The translations under genes were made by a program, and so were the position numbers. A stretch of 64,000 bases of DNA, taken from NCBI GenBank assembly GCA_963806395.1, contig CAWDYI010000013.1:1-64000 (forward strand), in the 5' to 3' direction. Below, piece after piece: positions 20,761 through 29,292 of this stretch. The notes below the pieces were generated by a model. That model did not search any database. It worked only from the letters and a program-made list of their open reading frames with translations, and was not told the origin of the DNA. This DNA comes from DASSUW01 sp963806395. GTDB lineage: Bacteria; Actinomycetota; Thermoleophilia; Solirubrobacterales; Solirubrobacteraceae. Each line of letters starts with the position of its first letter. Positions within the stretch are counted from its first letter, which is position 1.

Positions 20761-21345
20761 CTAGTGCTCGGAGATCACCCTGTCGATGATGCCGTATGTG
20801 GTGGCTTCGTCCGAGCTCATGAAGTAGTCCCGCTCGGTGTCCTGGCGAACCTTGTCGATCTCCTGCCCCGTGTGGTCGGCGATGATCTCGTCCAGCCGGC
20901 GCCGGAGCTCGATCACCTCGCGGGCGTGGATCTCGATGTCGGTGGCCTGGCCCTGGAAGCCGGAGGACACCTGATGGATGAGGATCTTGGCGTTGGGCAG
21001 AGCCATCCGCTTGCCCTTCGCGCCGCCCGCGAGCAGCAGTGCGCCCATCGACATCGCGATGCCGACGCAGATCGTCGACACGTCGGGCTTGATGAACTGC
21101 ATCGTGTCGTAGATCGCGAGCCCCGCATACACCGAACCGCCCGGTGAGTTCACGTACAGCGAGATGTCCTTGTCGGGATCCTCGGCCTCGAGATGGAGCA
21201 GCTGCGCGACGACCAGGTTCGCGATCTGGTCGTCGATGGGCGTGCCGAGGAAAACGATCCGCTCGTTCAGTAGGCGTGAATAGATGTCGAACGCACGCTC
21301 CCCACGGGAGGTCTGTTCGACGACCATCGGTACGAGTGGGCTCAC
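20761..21345 (-). CDS. clpP: ATP-dependent Clp protease proteolytic subunit ClpP
   Basis: Serine peptidase forming the ClpP barrel, 194 residues. The triad is visible: Ser in IAMSMGALLLAGG, His in ILIHQVSSGFQGQ, and Asp in ERDYFMSSDEA. The N-terminus ERAFDIYSRLLNERIVFLG is standard. Many actinobacteria carry two adjacent clpP genes; only one is present here. The 108-nt gap to tig upstream carries a TAGGCT box (minus strand 21418-21413) that may be its own promoter, and a small GGGAC/GTCCC hairpin at 21427-21439. Confidence 0.96.
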   Translation of the reverse strand: MSPLVPMVVEQTSRGERAFDIYSRLLNERIVFLGTPIDDQIANLVVAQLLHLEAEDPDKDISLYVNSPGGSVYAGLAIYDTMQFIKPDVSTICVGIAMSMGALLLAGGAKGKRMALPNAKILIHQVSSGFQGQATDIEIHAREVIELRRRLDEIIADHTGQEIDKVRQDTERDYFMSSDEATTYGIIDRVISEH

Positions 21346-21453
21346 GGTCCTCGCTTCGTTTCGCTTCGGGCGCTCGAGTCCTGCTCAGCTTCTGGGCTGG
21401 GAGCCCGGCGACAGCCTAGCAATCGCGGGACCCCGTCCCTGCCGGTCTTGCGG

Positions 21454-22857
21454 TTAGGAAGTCGGGGTCCAGAGCTGGCCCGACGAGCCGCTCTTGGAGC
21501 CCTCGGAGTCACCCGGCGTCCACAGCTTGTCGCGGGCCTGCGCCTGGTCGATCGTGATCGGCTTGGCCGACTCGGCGACGACGTCGAGCGCCTTCCGCTG
21601 GGCGAGGTCCTCCTTGAGGGTCTCCAGCCGGCCCGCCGACTTCAGCCGCTCGAGCAGCTTCTTCGGCGAGGTGCGCTGCGGCCCCTCGCCGGCCGCCTGC
21701 TCGACCGCCTCGAGCACCTCCTCCTCGGTCGGCTCGATGCCCTCGGCGTCGATGATCGCGGCGAGCACCGCCTCGCGCCGCAGCGCCTGCTCGGCGTCGG
21801 GCTTGCTCTCCGCGACGATGTCGGCCTCCTCGCGCCCCGCGATCCGCAGGTAGGCCTCGCGCGTGATGCCCTGGTGCGAGAGCGAGTGCAGCATCTGGTC
21901 CCACAGCTCGCGCGCGCGGGCCTCCGCGAGCGCGTCTGGGATGTCGACCGTCGCCGCCTTGACCGCCGAGTCGAGCGCGGCCTCGCGGAACTCGGCCTCG
22001 ATCCGCGCGGTGTCGGCCTCGGCGATCCGGGAGCGGATGTCGTCGCGCAGCTCGTCGAGCGTGTCGAAGCCCGCCTCGGCGGCGAGATCGTCGTCGACCG
22101 CGGGCAGCTCCTTCGCCTTGATCTCCTTGACCGAGACGGCGAACTGCGCCTCCTTCCCGGCCAGCTCGGGCGCCGGGTAGTCCTCGGGGAAGGTCACGGT
22201 GACGGTGCGGTCGTCGCCGGCCGTGGCACCCTCGAGCTGCTGCTCGAAGCCCGGCACGAGGCGCCCGGAACCGAGCTCGACCATCTGGTCGCGCCCCTCG
22301 CCGCCGGCGAACGGCTCGCCGTCGAGCGTGCCCTTGTAATCCATGACCACGAAGTCGCTCGAGGCCGCCGGGCGATCGACCGTGTCGAGCCGTGCGGAGC
22401 GCTCGCGGATGCGGTCGAGCTCGGCGGTGATCGCCTCGTCCGAGACGGCCGGCTCGCGCTTGCCGACCTCGAGGCCCTTGTAGTCGCCGAGCTGGGCCTT
22501 CGGCCGCACGCCGATCTCGATCGAGAAGCGCAGCGGCTCACCCGTGCCGGGCAGGTCGGCGAGGTCGAGCTCGGGCTCGCCGACGGGCGCGATCCGCGCC
22601 GCGTCGACGGCGGCGGCGTACCACGCGCCGATCGAGTCGCGCACGGCCTCGTCGAGCACCGCGTCCCGGCCCATCCGCTGGACGATCACCGGCGCCGGTG
22701 CCTTGCCCGCGCGGAAACCGGGCACGCGCAGCCCGCGGCCGAGCCGGCGGGCGGCCTGACCGACGCGGCGCTCGACCTCGTCGGCGGGCACCTCGGCCTC
22801 CACGCGTACGCGTGACTCGGGCAGCTCGGTGACTGTGGTGACGACTTCGGTTGCCAT
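21454..22857 (-). CDS. tig: Trigger factor (ribosome-associated chaperone, PPIase)
   Basis: Ribosome-bound chaperone of nascent chains, 467 residues. The ribosome-binding domain carries GLRVPGFRAGKAPAPVI (the GFRxGKxP signature near residue 50). An FKBP-type PPIase domain follows (VVMDYKGTLDGEPFAGGEG ... LVPGFEQQLEGATAGD), then a helical C-terminal chaperone domain. The C-terminus has a disordered Ser/Gly extension. The upstream gap carries TATCGT (minus strand 22876-22871) as a possible -10 box. The tig-clpP-clpX order is conserved across bacteria. Confidence 0.95.
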   Translation of the reverse strand: MATEVVTTVTELPESRVRVEAEVPADEVERRVGQAARRLGRGLRVPGFRAGKAPAPVIVQRMGRDAVLDEAVRDSIGAWYAAAVDAARIAPVGEPELDLADLPGTGEPLRFSIEIGVRPKAQLGDYKGLEVGKREPAVSDEAITAELDRIRERSARLDTVDRPAASSDFVVMDYKGTLDGEPFAGGEGRDQMVELGSGRLVPGFEQQLEGATAGDDRTVTVTFPEDYPAPELAGKEAQFAVSVKEIKAKELPAVDDDLAAEAGFDTLDELRDDIRSRIAEADTARIEAEFREAALDSAVKAATVDIPDALAEARARELWDQMLHSLSHQGITREAYLRIAGREEADIVAESKPDAEQALRREAVLAAIIDAEGIEPTEEEVLEAVEQAAGEGPQRTSPKKLLERLKSAGRLETLKEDLAQRKALDVVAESAKPITIDQAQARDKLWTPGDSEGSKSGSSGQLWTPTS

Positions 22858-22888
22858 GAGGCGAGCCACCACGATACAAAGCGGCGTC

Positions 22889-23008
22889 GTGTCGCCTGGA
22901 CTCCGCGCTTGGCTGTACACCGGTCCGCTCGGCCACCTCGCGGGCGGCATCCTGGACTGGGCACAGCTGCTGGCTCGCTACGCCGCTGCGCGCGCGTCGC
23001 GCCGCTGA
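22889..23008 (+). CDS. 39-aa conserved-looking small protein between tig and the sigma factor
   Basis: Reading from GTG 22889 (or ATG 22856, adding 11 residues) to TGA 23006 gives a short amphipathic chain containing LRAWLYTGPLGHLAGG and ILDWAQLLARYAAARASRR. It combines an aromatic/Gly-Pro turn with a helix rich in Trp/Leu/Arg. I recall similar WLxTGPxGHL peptides in other actinobacteria, but cannot verify this here. The frame uses normal high-GC third positions and fits exactly into the otherwise empty tig-sigma gap. Function unknown; possibly membrane-associated. Confidence 0.55.
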   Translation: MSPGLRAWLYTGPLGHLAGGILDWAQLLARYAAARASRR

Positions 23009-23054
23009 TCCCTCCGGCGGGATGATCGCGATGCCGGGCGGGTACACGAAAGGG

Positions 23055-24131
23055 ATGGCTGACGCCGACAGCGCCGCGGTGCCCTGGGACGCCCCGGCGG
23101 TCGCCGGACTCCTGCAGACCAGCCGCGAGCACGGCTGCGTCAACGACTCCGAGCTCGAGCGCGTGGTCGACGAGCTGGACCTCGCGCCGGAGCAGGTCGA
23201 CGCCATCGTCGAGCGCCTGCACGACGAGGGTGTCGAGCTGCGCGACGACTGCGGCGTGCGCGACCGGCCGCACACGTCGATCTCCAACGGCGAGCTGGCC
23301 GGCTACACCACCGACGCGCTGCAGCTGTTCCTCAACGAGGCCGGCCGCCACGCGCTGCTGACGCCGGCCGAGGAGGTCGAGCTGTCCAAGCGGATCGAGC
23401 GTGGCGACCTGGAGGCGAAGGACCGGCTGGTCACCTCGAACCTGCGGCTCGTCGTGTCGATCGCCCGCAAGTACCAGAACGTCGGCGAGCTCGCCCTGCT
23501 CGACCTGATCCAGGAGGGCACGCTCGGTCTGATCCGCGCCGCCGAGAAGTTCGACTGGCGCAAGGGCTTCCGGTTCTCCACCTACGCGACGCTGTGGATC
23601 CGCCAGGCGATCAGCCGTGCGCTCGACGAGCGCGGCCGCACGATCCGCCTGCCGATCAACGTCGCCCAGCGCCAGCGCAAGGTCGCCAACGCCGAGCGCG
23701 AGCTGACCACCCTGCTCGGCCGGCCCCCGACGCTGGAGGAGCTCGCGGCGCACGCGGAGGTCACGCCGCGCCAGGTCGCCGAGCTACGCGACGTCGCGCG
23801 CAAGGTCACGAGCCTCGAGCGGCCGGTCGGCGACGAGGGCGAGAGCGAGCTCGGCCAGCTGCTGCCGGCCGGCGAGCCGCCGCCCGAGGAGGAGGTCGAG
23901 GTCGCGCTGCGCGACGAGACGGTGCGCGCGATCGTGCAGTCCCTGCCGGATCGCGAGCGCGAGGTGATCCAGATGCGCTTCGGGCTCGACGGCGATCGCG
24001 AGCCGGTCTCGATCCGCGAGGCGGCGCGCCTGCTCGAGCTGCGACCGGCCGATGTCCAGAAGCTCGAGCGGCACGCGCTCGAGGAACTGGCGTTGCGGCG
24101 GGAGCTGGACGCGCTGAGGGACGCCGCCTAA
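23055..24131 (+). CDS. Sigma-70 family RNA polymerase sigma factor with divergent region 4.2
   Basis: 358 residues from ATG 23055; ATGs at 23022 and 23031 are alternatives, but TACACG lies 6 nt before 23055. Region 1.2 is DALQLFLNEAGRHALLTPAE. Regions 2.1-2.4 are nearly canonical (LRLVVSIARKYQNVGELALL, FDWRKGFRFSTYATLWIRQA), followed by region 3 (LGRPPTLEELAAHAEVTPRQ). Region 4.1 (LPDREREVIQMRFGLDGDRE) is standard. Region 4.2 reads VSIREAARLLELRPADVQKL rather than the usual VGREFGVTRERIRQIE, so -35 recognition is probably altered. It may be the primary or a group 2 sigma; I cannot tell which. Confidence 0.9.
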   Translation: MADADSAAVPWDAPAVAGLLQTSREHGCVNDSELERVVDELDLAPEQVDAIVERLHDEGVELRDDCGVRDRPHTSISNGELAGYTTDALQLFLNEAGRHALLTPAEEVELSKRIERGDLEAKDRLVTSNLRLVVSIARKYQNVGELALLDLIQEGTLGLIRAAEKFDWRKGFRFSTYATLWIRQAISRALDERGRTIRLPINVAQRQRKVANAERELTTLLGRPPTLEELAAHAEVTPRQVAELRDVARKVTSLERPVGDEGESELGQLLPAGEPPPEEEVEVALRDETVRAIVQSLPDREREVIQMRFGLDGDREPVSIREAARLLELRPADVQKLERHALEELALRRELDALRDAA

Positions 24132-24153
24132 GCCTGGATCAGGCTAAGCGGCG
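24122..24153. terminator. Bidirectional stem-loop between the sigma factor and STAS genes
   Basis: A 13-14-nt stem (24122-24135 with 24141-24153, loop GGATC) contains one A/A mismatch and one bulge. It includes the stop codon of the sigma gene on one arm and the STAS stop on the other. No U-run follows on either side, as is common in actinobacterial terminators. The convergent position supports a shared terminator. Confidence 0.55.
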
Positions 24154-24494
24154 GCGCCGTCCGCCTCGAGCGCGGCGGTGCGAGTCCCGAACAGCCGGAA
24201 GCGCTGCGTCAGGTTCGTCATCTCGAGCAGCCGGCGCACCGGGCCCTCCGGCGCGACGACCGCGAGGCTGGTGCCGGCCTCGTCCAGCTGCGCGGCCGCC
24301 TTCAGGATCGTCCCGAGCGCGGTCGAGTCGATGAAGGCCACCTCGCTGAGGTCGAGCACGAGCCGCCCGCCGGGGCTCGCCGACGCCATCGCAAGCACCG
24401 TCGACAGACGCGGCGTGGCCGAGATGTCGAGTTCGCCCGAGGCGACCACGAGGTGGCCGCGTTCGATGGGGTCGTGATCGATCTGGTAGTCCAT
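24144..24494 (-). CDS. STAS-domain protein (anti-sigma factor antagonist type)
   Basis: 116 residues, a single STAS domain. The signature GRLVLDLSEVAFIDSTALGT contains the Ser that is the phosphorylation site in SpoIIAA/RsbV homologues. It starts at ATG 24494 (MDYQIDHDPIERGHLVVASG). Such proteins free a sigma factor by binding its anti-sigma kinase when unphosphorylated. No RsbW-like kinase is nearby, so the partner is unknown. It converges on the sigma-70 gene and is 14 bp downstream of the phenylalanine hydroxylase gene. Confidence 0.88.
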   Translation of the reverse strand: MDYQIDHDPIERGHLVVASGELDISATPRLSTVLAMASASPGGRLVLDLSEVAFIDSTALGTILKAAAQLDEAGTSLAVVAPEGPVRRLLEMTNLTQRFRLFGTRTAALEADGAAA

Positions 24495-24508
24495 CCTGCT
24501 GATGGAGC

Positions 24509-25411
24509 CTACGCCACTGCGGGCGCCCCCGCGTCCCTGCGCAGACGGCTCGGCGTCTCGTCGTCGTACTCGGCGAAGAAGGTGCCGACGACATCCTCGA
24601 GCTCGTCGATGCCGTCGGCGCAGAACAGCACCGGCTGGTACTTCGTGATGTCGTACTCGAGCGTGCCCATCTCCAGCAGGTCGAGCGGGCGCAGGTCGGC
24701 GCCGCGGAACTCCTCGATCTCGCCGTAGGAGGACAGGATGCCGGCGCCGTAGGCGCGCACCTCGCCGCGCTCGCGCAGCACGCCGAACTCGATCGTGAAC
24801 CAGAACACGTCGGCGAGGAACTGCAGCGCCTCGTCGGTCTCGACGCGCTGGGCGGCGAGCCCGGCCTGACGCTTGATCGCGGCGAACCGCGGCGCGGCGA
24901 GCAGGTTGCCGTGGCCGATCACCTCGTGGATCAGGTCCGGCTCCGGCGTGTACAGCGGGACCGCGCCGTGGCGGATGTACTGCGTCGAGTGGAAGATGCC
25001 GTCGCCGAGCGCGCCGAGGAAGTCGCGCAGCGGGACGAGCCCGGCGGCCGCGTCGTAGCGGAAGCCCGTCAGCGGTTCGAGCCCGGCGCTGACCTCGTCG
25101 AGCTGCGGGATCCGGTCCGTCGGCAGCGACAGCGCGGCCGCGCCCTCGCAGAAGTCCCGGCACGCGTACCGCTCGTGCTTGGGAGCGAGCTCGCGCGAGA
25201 CGATCCGCCACACCTCGTGCTCGGCGTCCGTGTAGTCGATCCGGGGAAGCGGCTGCCCGGGCTCCCAGGCGAGCGCGGCGGCGGCGATCTCGTTGCGGCG
25301 CGCGCGGTAGGCCGGATCGCTGGCGCCGGGATGGTCCTTGGCGAGCTCGACGGTGGCCGTGCCGTCCTCGTTCGCCGTGACGGGTGAGTACAGCTGGGCT
25401 TCCTCGAACAT
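24509..25411 (-). CDS. phhA: Phenylalanine 4-monooxygenase
   Basis: Pterin- and iron-dependent enzyme converting phenylalanine to tyrosine, 300 residues. PEPDLIHEVIGH supplies iron ligands His162 and His167, and FWFTIEFG supplies Glu208. The core lacks the N-terminal ACT domain of animal enzymes, as in other bacteria. It is divergent from an Lrp-type regulator across a 61-bp gap, the classic arrangement for a regulator controlling an amino-acid catabolic gene. No pterin carbinolamine dehydratase is adjacent. Confidence 0.93.
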   Translation of the reverse strand: MFEEAQLYSPVTANEDGTATVELAKDHPGASDPAYRARRNEIAAAALAWEPGQPLPRIDYTDAEHEVWRIVSRELAPKHERYACRDFCEGAAALSLPTDRIPQLDEVSAGLEPLTGFRYDAAAGLVPLRDFLGALGDGIFHSTQYIRHGAVPLYTPEPDLIHEVIGHGNLLAAPRFAAIKRQAGLAAQRVETDEALQFLADVFWFTIEFGVLRERGEVRAYGAGILSSYGEIEEFRGADLRPLDLLEMGTLEYDITKYQPVLFCADGIDELEDVVGTFFAEYDDETPSRLRRDAGAPAVA

Positions 25412-25457
25412 GGGACAGATGTACCTCCGAGCGGCCCCACGCGCAATCGAGACGGCA

Positions 25458-25463
25458 TAGAAT
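25458..25463 (+). promoter_or_regulatory. -10 box (TAGAAT) of the lrp-like gene, leaderless spacing
   Basis: TAGAAT ends 9 nt before the GTG start at 25473 without a Shine-Dalgarno sequence. The same 61-bp gap must hold the phhA promoter on the other strand, so an Lrp-type dimer could control both. Confidence 0.5.
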
Positions 25464-25472
25464 GCCCTTCAC

Positions 25473-25922
25473 GTGCAACGACCCGTCCGTCTGGACGACC
25501 TCGATCGCAAGATCCTTGATCACCTCGAACGCGACGGCCGCGCAACGCTGGCCGACGTGGGCACCGCTGTGGGCCTGTCCGCATCCGCGGTGAAGCGGCG
25601 CGTGGACCGGTTGCAGGAGACCGGCGTGATCGTCGGCTACGCGGCGATCATCGATCCGCAGGCGGCGGGCGATCGGCTCGAGGCGTTCGTCGAGCTGTAC
25701 TGCGCCGACAACGTCGCGCCGGGCGACCTGCTGTCCTCCGTCGCCGGCCTCGACGCGGTGGTGGCGGCGCATACGGTCGCCGGAGACGCGGACGCGGTGG
25801 TGCGCGTGCGCGTGGAGGGAATCGAGGAGCTCGAGCACACGATCGAGCTGCTGCGGCGCGACCCCAAGGTCATGCGCACGCGCACGATGGTCGCGCTCTC
25901 GACGCTCGTCGAGCGTCCGTGA
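25473..25922 (+). CDS. Lrp/AsnC-family transcriptional regulator
   Basis: 149 residues. The N-terminal winged HTH is LDDLDRKILDHLERDGRATL ... VGLSASAVKRRVDRLQETGV. The C-terminal RAM/ACT-like domain (EAFVELYCADNVAPGDLLSS, VRVRVEGIEELEHTIELL) binds amino acids and forms the oligomer. It is divergent from phhA and is the obvious candidate to sense phenylalanine or tyrosine and control it. Its 3' end meets the PLP decarboxylase gene 3 bp away on the other strand. Confidence 0.92.
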   Translation: MQRPVRLDDLDRKILDHLERDGRATLADVGTAVGLSASAVKRRVDRLQETGVIVGYAAIIDPQAAGDRLEAFVELYCADNVAPGDLLSSVAGLDAVVAAHTVAGDADAVVRVRVEGIEELEHTIELLRRDPKVMRTRTMVALSTLVERP

Positions 25923-25925
25923 TGG

Positions 25926-27262
25926 TCACACGGCGGCGGCGCGCGCCAGCGCCTCGACCCGGCTAGTCAGCCAGGGCACCGCCGCCTCGTGCTCGGGCTT
26001 CATCAGCACGCTGCGGAGGATCCGGGCCTCGGGAGCGTCGGCGTCGAGCTCGGGGTGCAGCGCCGTGAGGTCGGCGGCCGAGAGCTGGAGGGTGCTCAGG
26101 AACACCGGGTCGTCGGGTCGTCCATGCCCGCGCGCAGCATCGCGACGCCGGCGGCGTCGATCGCGGACAGGCGCTCCCCGGGACCCAGGTAGGTGACGAT
26201 GTCCAGCTCGGGCTCGAGGTGCAGGCGCAGCACGTCCGAGCGGCGCAGCTCCTCGGCGAACGCGAGCGCCGCGCGGCGGGCGGACGCCAGCACCGGCTCG
26301 AGCGGGACGGCCCGCAGCGTCAGCCACAGCGCGGCGGCGGCCGCCCCGGCACGCGAGCACTCGAGGCTGATCTCGCCCAGGTGCAGCGAGTCCGACGTGA
26401 AGTAGGTGAACGGCGACTCGTGCGCGTACAGGCGGCCGATCGTCGGATCGGCGAACAGCACGGCCCCGCAGCCGTAGGGTTGGAGGCCGTGCTTGTGCGG
26501 GTCGATCACGACCGAGTCGGCCGCGCCGACCGACCGCAGCGCCACGGGCGCGTCGTCGAGCAGGGTGAAGAACCCACCGTAGGCGGCGTCGACGTGGATC
26601 CGGACGCCGTAGCGCTCGCGCAGTGCGAGCGCCTCGTCGACCCGGTCGACCGCTCCCAGCCCGGTCGTGCCGGCCGTCAGCACCACGGTGCCGACGTCCC
26701 CGCCGGCGCACGCGGCCTCCACCGCGTCGAGGTCGATCCGCCCCTCCGGGCCCGCCTGTATCTCGAGGCCGGGCATCCGGAGGACCCGGCACATGCGCTC
26801 GTGCGTGTAGTGGGCGTTGCTCCCGTACACCACGCCCTTGTCCGGGTGAAGCTCCCGCGCCACCCACAACGCCTCGAGGTTCGCGATCGTGCCGCTCGAG
26901 GTCAGGTGCCCGAGGACGGGCGCGGCGAGGCCGAGCATCGCGCCAAGCTCGACGACCACCTCCTTCTCCATCTCACTCGTCACCGGCCCGCCGTCGAGCG
27001 CGTGGTTGTTCGGGTTGACGAGCATCGCGGCGACGTACCCGGCGGCCGCGACCGGGTGCGGCGGCTTCAGCATCTGGCCGGCGAAGCGGGGATGGAAGAA
27101 CGGGAAGTTGCCGCCCATCCGGCGCTCGAACTCCTCCCACGCCGCCGCCCAGCGCGCGCGGTCGACGACCGGCGGATCGGGCCGCTCGCCCCAGCGCGAC
27201 TCCCACGTGTCGACGAGGTCGAGCGCAGCATCGATGCCGGGGCGCGTCACGCCCGGGATCAT
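25926..27262 (-). CDS. PLP-dependent group II decarboxylase (apparent frameshift)
   Basis: Aspartate-aminotransferase-fold decarboxylase of the glutamate/aromatic amino acid group. From ATG 27262 it shows NPNNHALDGGPVTSEMEKEV, the PLP segment LTSSGTIANLEALW, HVDAAYGGFF, and the Schiff-base lysine in VIDPHKHGLQPYG. The frame breaks at about 26104-26118 after MDDP. The C-terminus DDPVFLSTLQLSAADLTALH continues in another frame to TGA 25926, which implies one lost base. Corrected length is about 445 residues. The neighbouring phhA and Lrp genes suggest an aromatic amino acid substrate such as tyrosine, but this is unproven. Confidence 0.87.
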
Positions 27263-28420
27263 GCACGCCGGTCGCCGGCCCTGCTGTGCGCATGCATCGC
27301 GGTGCTCACGGGCTGCGGGTCCTCCGGGTCCTCCCGACCGCCGCCCGAGCGCCCCGCGATGCTCGACCGGCCGCCCGCCTCGACCCCGGCCCCGACCTCG
27401 ACCTCGACCTCGACCTCGACGGCGATCGTGTGGGGGCTCGAGCGGCCGCAGCGCGCCGCTCGACGGCTGCGACGCGACCCCGCGGTGGCGGCGGCGACCG
27501 TGCTCGGCCGAGGAGTGGCGCTGCTGCGGTCCGGCCGCGACCGCGACGGCCGCACCGTGGAGCGCATCCGCACCGGCTACGCGGTGCCGCTCGACGCGAT
27601 CGCGGTCGACCCACGCCGCTACGCGAAGACCGTCCCACCCGACGCGCGCGCCGCCTTCGCCCGGCTGCGCCGCGGCGCGGCGGTGATCTCCCGTACCGAG
27701 GCCGGGCTCCGGCGCAGCGGGCAGGGCGGTGTGCTCGTGCTGGCCGGCGGCCGCCGGCTGCGTGTCGCCGCCGTGGTCGAGGACGCGGCGCTGCTCGGTG
27801 CCGAGATCGCGGTCGCCACCGGCGAGCCGAGCGTGCCGCCGGTGCGCACGACGGTGGTGGCGGCGCTGCGCGCGCCGATCGCTCTACGCCGGCTCGTGCG
27901 CGCCACCGAGCGCGGCGCCGCCGCGCGGATCCTGCCGGGCGGCACAGTCCCGTCCGCCGGGCCGGTCGGCCCGGCGCGGCCCGCACAGCTGAAGGTCCGC
28001 TTCGGCGAGCCGGCCGTCGGCCTGCCGTACGGCAGTGACTGGATCCGGCTCGACCCGGGGTTCCTGCGCCGCCACATCGTCACCCGCTCGGTCCCGATCC
28101 TCGGTTCCGTCACCTGCCACCGAGCGGTGATCGGACGTCTGCGTGCGGCACTCGCCGAGCTGTCGCGCCGCGGCCTGGCGCGACTCGTCGATCCCGGCGA
28201 CTACGCCGGCTGCTATGCCCCGCGGCGGATCCAGCCGCGCGGCCAGCTGTCATTGCACGCCTGGGGGCTGGCGCTCGACCTCAACGCAGCCGCGAACCCG
28301 TTCGGCGGCCGGTCGCACCAGGACCCGCGGCTCGTGCGGACGATGGAGCGACACGGCTTCAGCTGGGGCGGCCGCTGGCCGACGCGGCCCGACCCGATGC
28401 ACTTCGAGCTTCGCGACTGA
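27261..28420 (+). CDS. M15 D,D-carboxypeptidase-like lipoprotein (start uncertain)
   Basis: About 385 residues. The frame opens RRSPALLCACIAVLTGCGSS, a lipoprotein signal with lipobox LTGC. A Pro/Ser/Thr linker follows, encoded by a CGACCT hexamer repeat at about 27392-27421. The C-terminal part is VanY/M15-like: LHAWGLALDLNAAANPFGG supplies the zinc-ligand H-x-x-G-x-A-x-D pattern and RPDPMHFELRD ends with the H-F-E motif. No start codon is in frame before the signal. ATG 27261 would fit if one base were missing (ATG[G]CA), and it overlaps the divergent decarboxylase start. It probably trims peptidoglycan peptides outside the membrane. Confidence 0.78.
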
Positions 28421-29036
28421 GCGCCTTCATCGCGGCTCGGGCGGCTGCCGGGTCGGCGGCGGCGATCGCGTCGAGCACGTCGCGGTAGCCCTCGGAGCGG
28501 CCGTCGCGAGGCGACGCGGCGGCCGCCATCGCTTCGGTGAGCTCCGCGGCGGCGCGCGCCAGCGGGCGGTTGCCGGCCGCGTCCGCGAGGGCGCGGCCGA
28601 ACTCGAGCTCGGCCGCGGCGACGCCGTCGCCGGTCGCGGTCTCGACCGCGTCGACGGCCGCGGTCAGCGCCCGCACCGTCTCCGGATGGCTGCGCTCGGC
28701 CGCGAGCGCGGCGGCCTCGCCCTGCACGATCGCGAGCGCCTCGGCCGCTTCGGAGACGAGCCGGCGGCCACCCGCCGCGCCGTGCACCGCGGCGAACACC
28801 TGCGGGTCGAGCACGTCCCAGGCCCGCGCCGGCATCACGGTCGCGCCGCGGCCGTGGCGGACGCGGACGACGCCGCGCTCCTCGAGCGCCCGGATGCACT
28901 CGCGCACGACGCCGCGACTCACGTCGAGCTCCGCCGCCAGGCGCTCCTCCTTCGGCAGCATCGAGCCGACTCGGTAGGTGCTGGCGGCGATCCGCGCGAG
29001 CAGCGTGTCCATGAGCTCCCGATGCAGCCTTGGCAT
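28359..29036 (-). CDS. GntR/FadR-family transcriptional regulator
   Basis: 225 residues from ATG 29036; ATG 29012 is possible. The winged HTH is VGSMLPKEERLAAELDVSRG and VVRECIRALEERGVVRVRHG, the FadR-subfamily pattern. The C-terminal FCD-like helical domain is Ala-rich. The 3' end overlaps the convergent carboxypeptidase gene by 62 bp, so the last residues may be uncertain. A perfect GTGATT-G-AATCAC palindrome sits 3 bp upstream of the start, strongly suggesting autoregulation. No metabolic target gene is adjacent on this strand. Confidence 0.87.
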   Translation of the reverse strand: MPRLHRELMDTLLARIAASTYRVGSMLPKEERLAAELDVSRGVVRECIRALEERGVVRVRHGRGATVMPARAWDVLDPQVFAAVHGAAGGRRLVSEAAEALAIVQGEAAALAAERSHPETVRALTAAVDAVETATGDGVAAAELEFGRALADAAGNRPLARAAAELTEAMAAAASPRDGRSEGYRDVLDAIAAADPAAARAAMKALSREARSASGRAASASGRPS

Positions 29037-29039
29037 CCA

Positions 29040-29052
29040 GTGATTGAATCAC
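29040..29052. promoter_or_regulatory. Palindromic operator for the GntR regulator
   Basis: GTGATTGAATCAC is a perfect 6-1-6 palindrome, 3 bp upstream of the regulator start codon. Its size and form fit FadR-type GntR operators. It would overlap the -10/start region of a leaderless message, so binding should repress. Confidence 0.65.
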
Positions 29053-29277
29053 CGGGGGGATCGCCGCGGTGGGCCGGTGTGGCGGGGCCGGCGTTGAACG
29101 TCAACTGCGCACTAAGGGGGTGGTGCGGTGCGTTTGTGGACACGCGAGGCGCCGCGGCTCTCGCGTGTGCTGGATTGCATCGCCGGCATGCACTTTGGGA
29201 CACGCTCGGGCCAGGGCGCGGTCGGTTGTCCCGAAACGCGCGCTCGACCACCCGGTTCGAACCCCGCGGGGCTCGCG
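29053..29277. other. 225-bp intergenic region without a recognisable gene
   Basis: The gap between the GntR operator and the glutathione-transferase promoter contains no convincing open frame on either strand. A TTCGAACC sequence near 29256 resembles a tRNA T-loop, but flanking bases do not pair and no other tRNA parts are present. GC-rich inverted repeats such as CCCCGCGGGG (29262-29271) are visible. No function assigned. Confidence 0.5.
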
Positions 29278-29283
29278 TATCGT
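29278..29283 (+). promoter_or_regulatory. -10 box (TATCGT) of the glutathione-transferase gene
   Basis: TATCGT lies 9 nt before ATG 29293 with no ribosome binding site, matching the leaderless pattern of other genes in this window. TTCGAA (29256-29261), 16 nt upstream, could act as -35. Confidence 0.4.
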
Positions 29284-29292
29284 GCCCGCGCC

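Noticed and set aside
29250..29275. GGTTCGAACC resembling a tRNA T-loop
   Set aside because: Flanking bases do not form a T-stem, and no acceptor, D or anticodon arms can be found on either strand.
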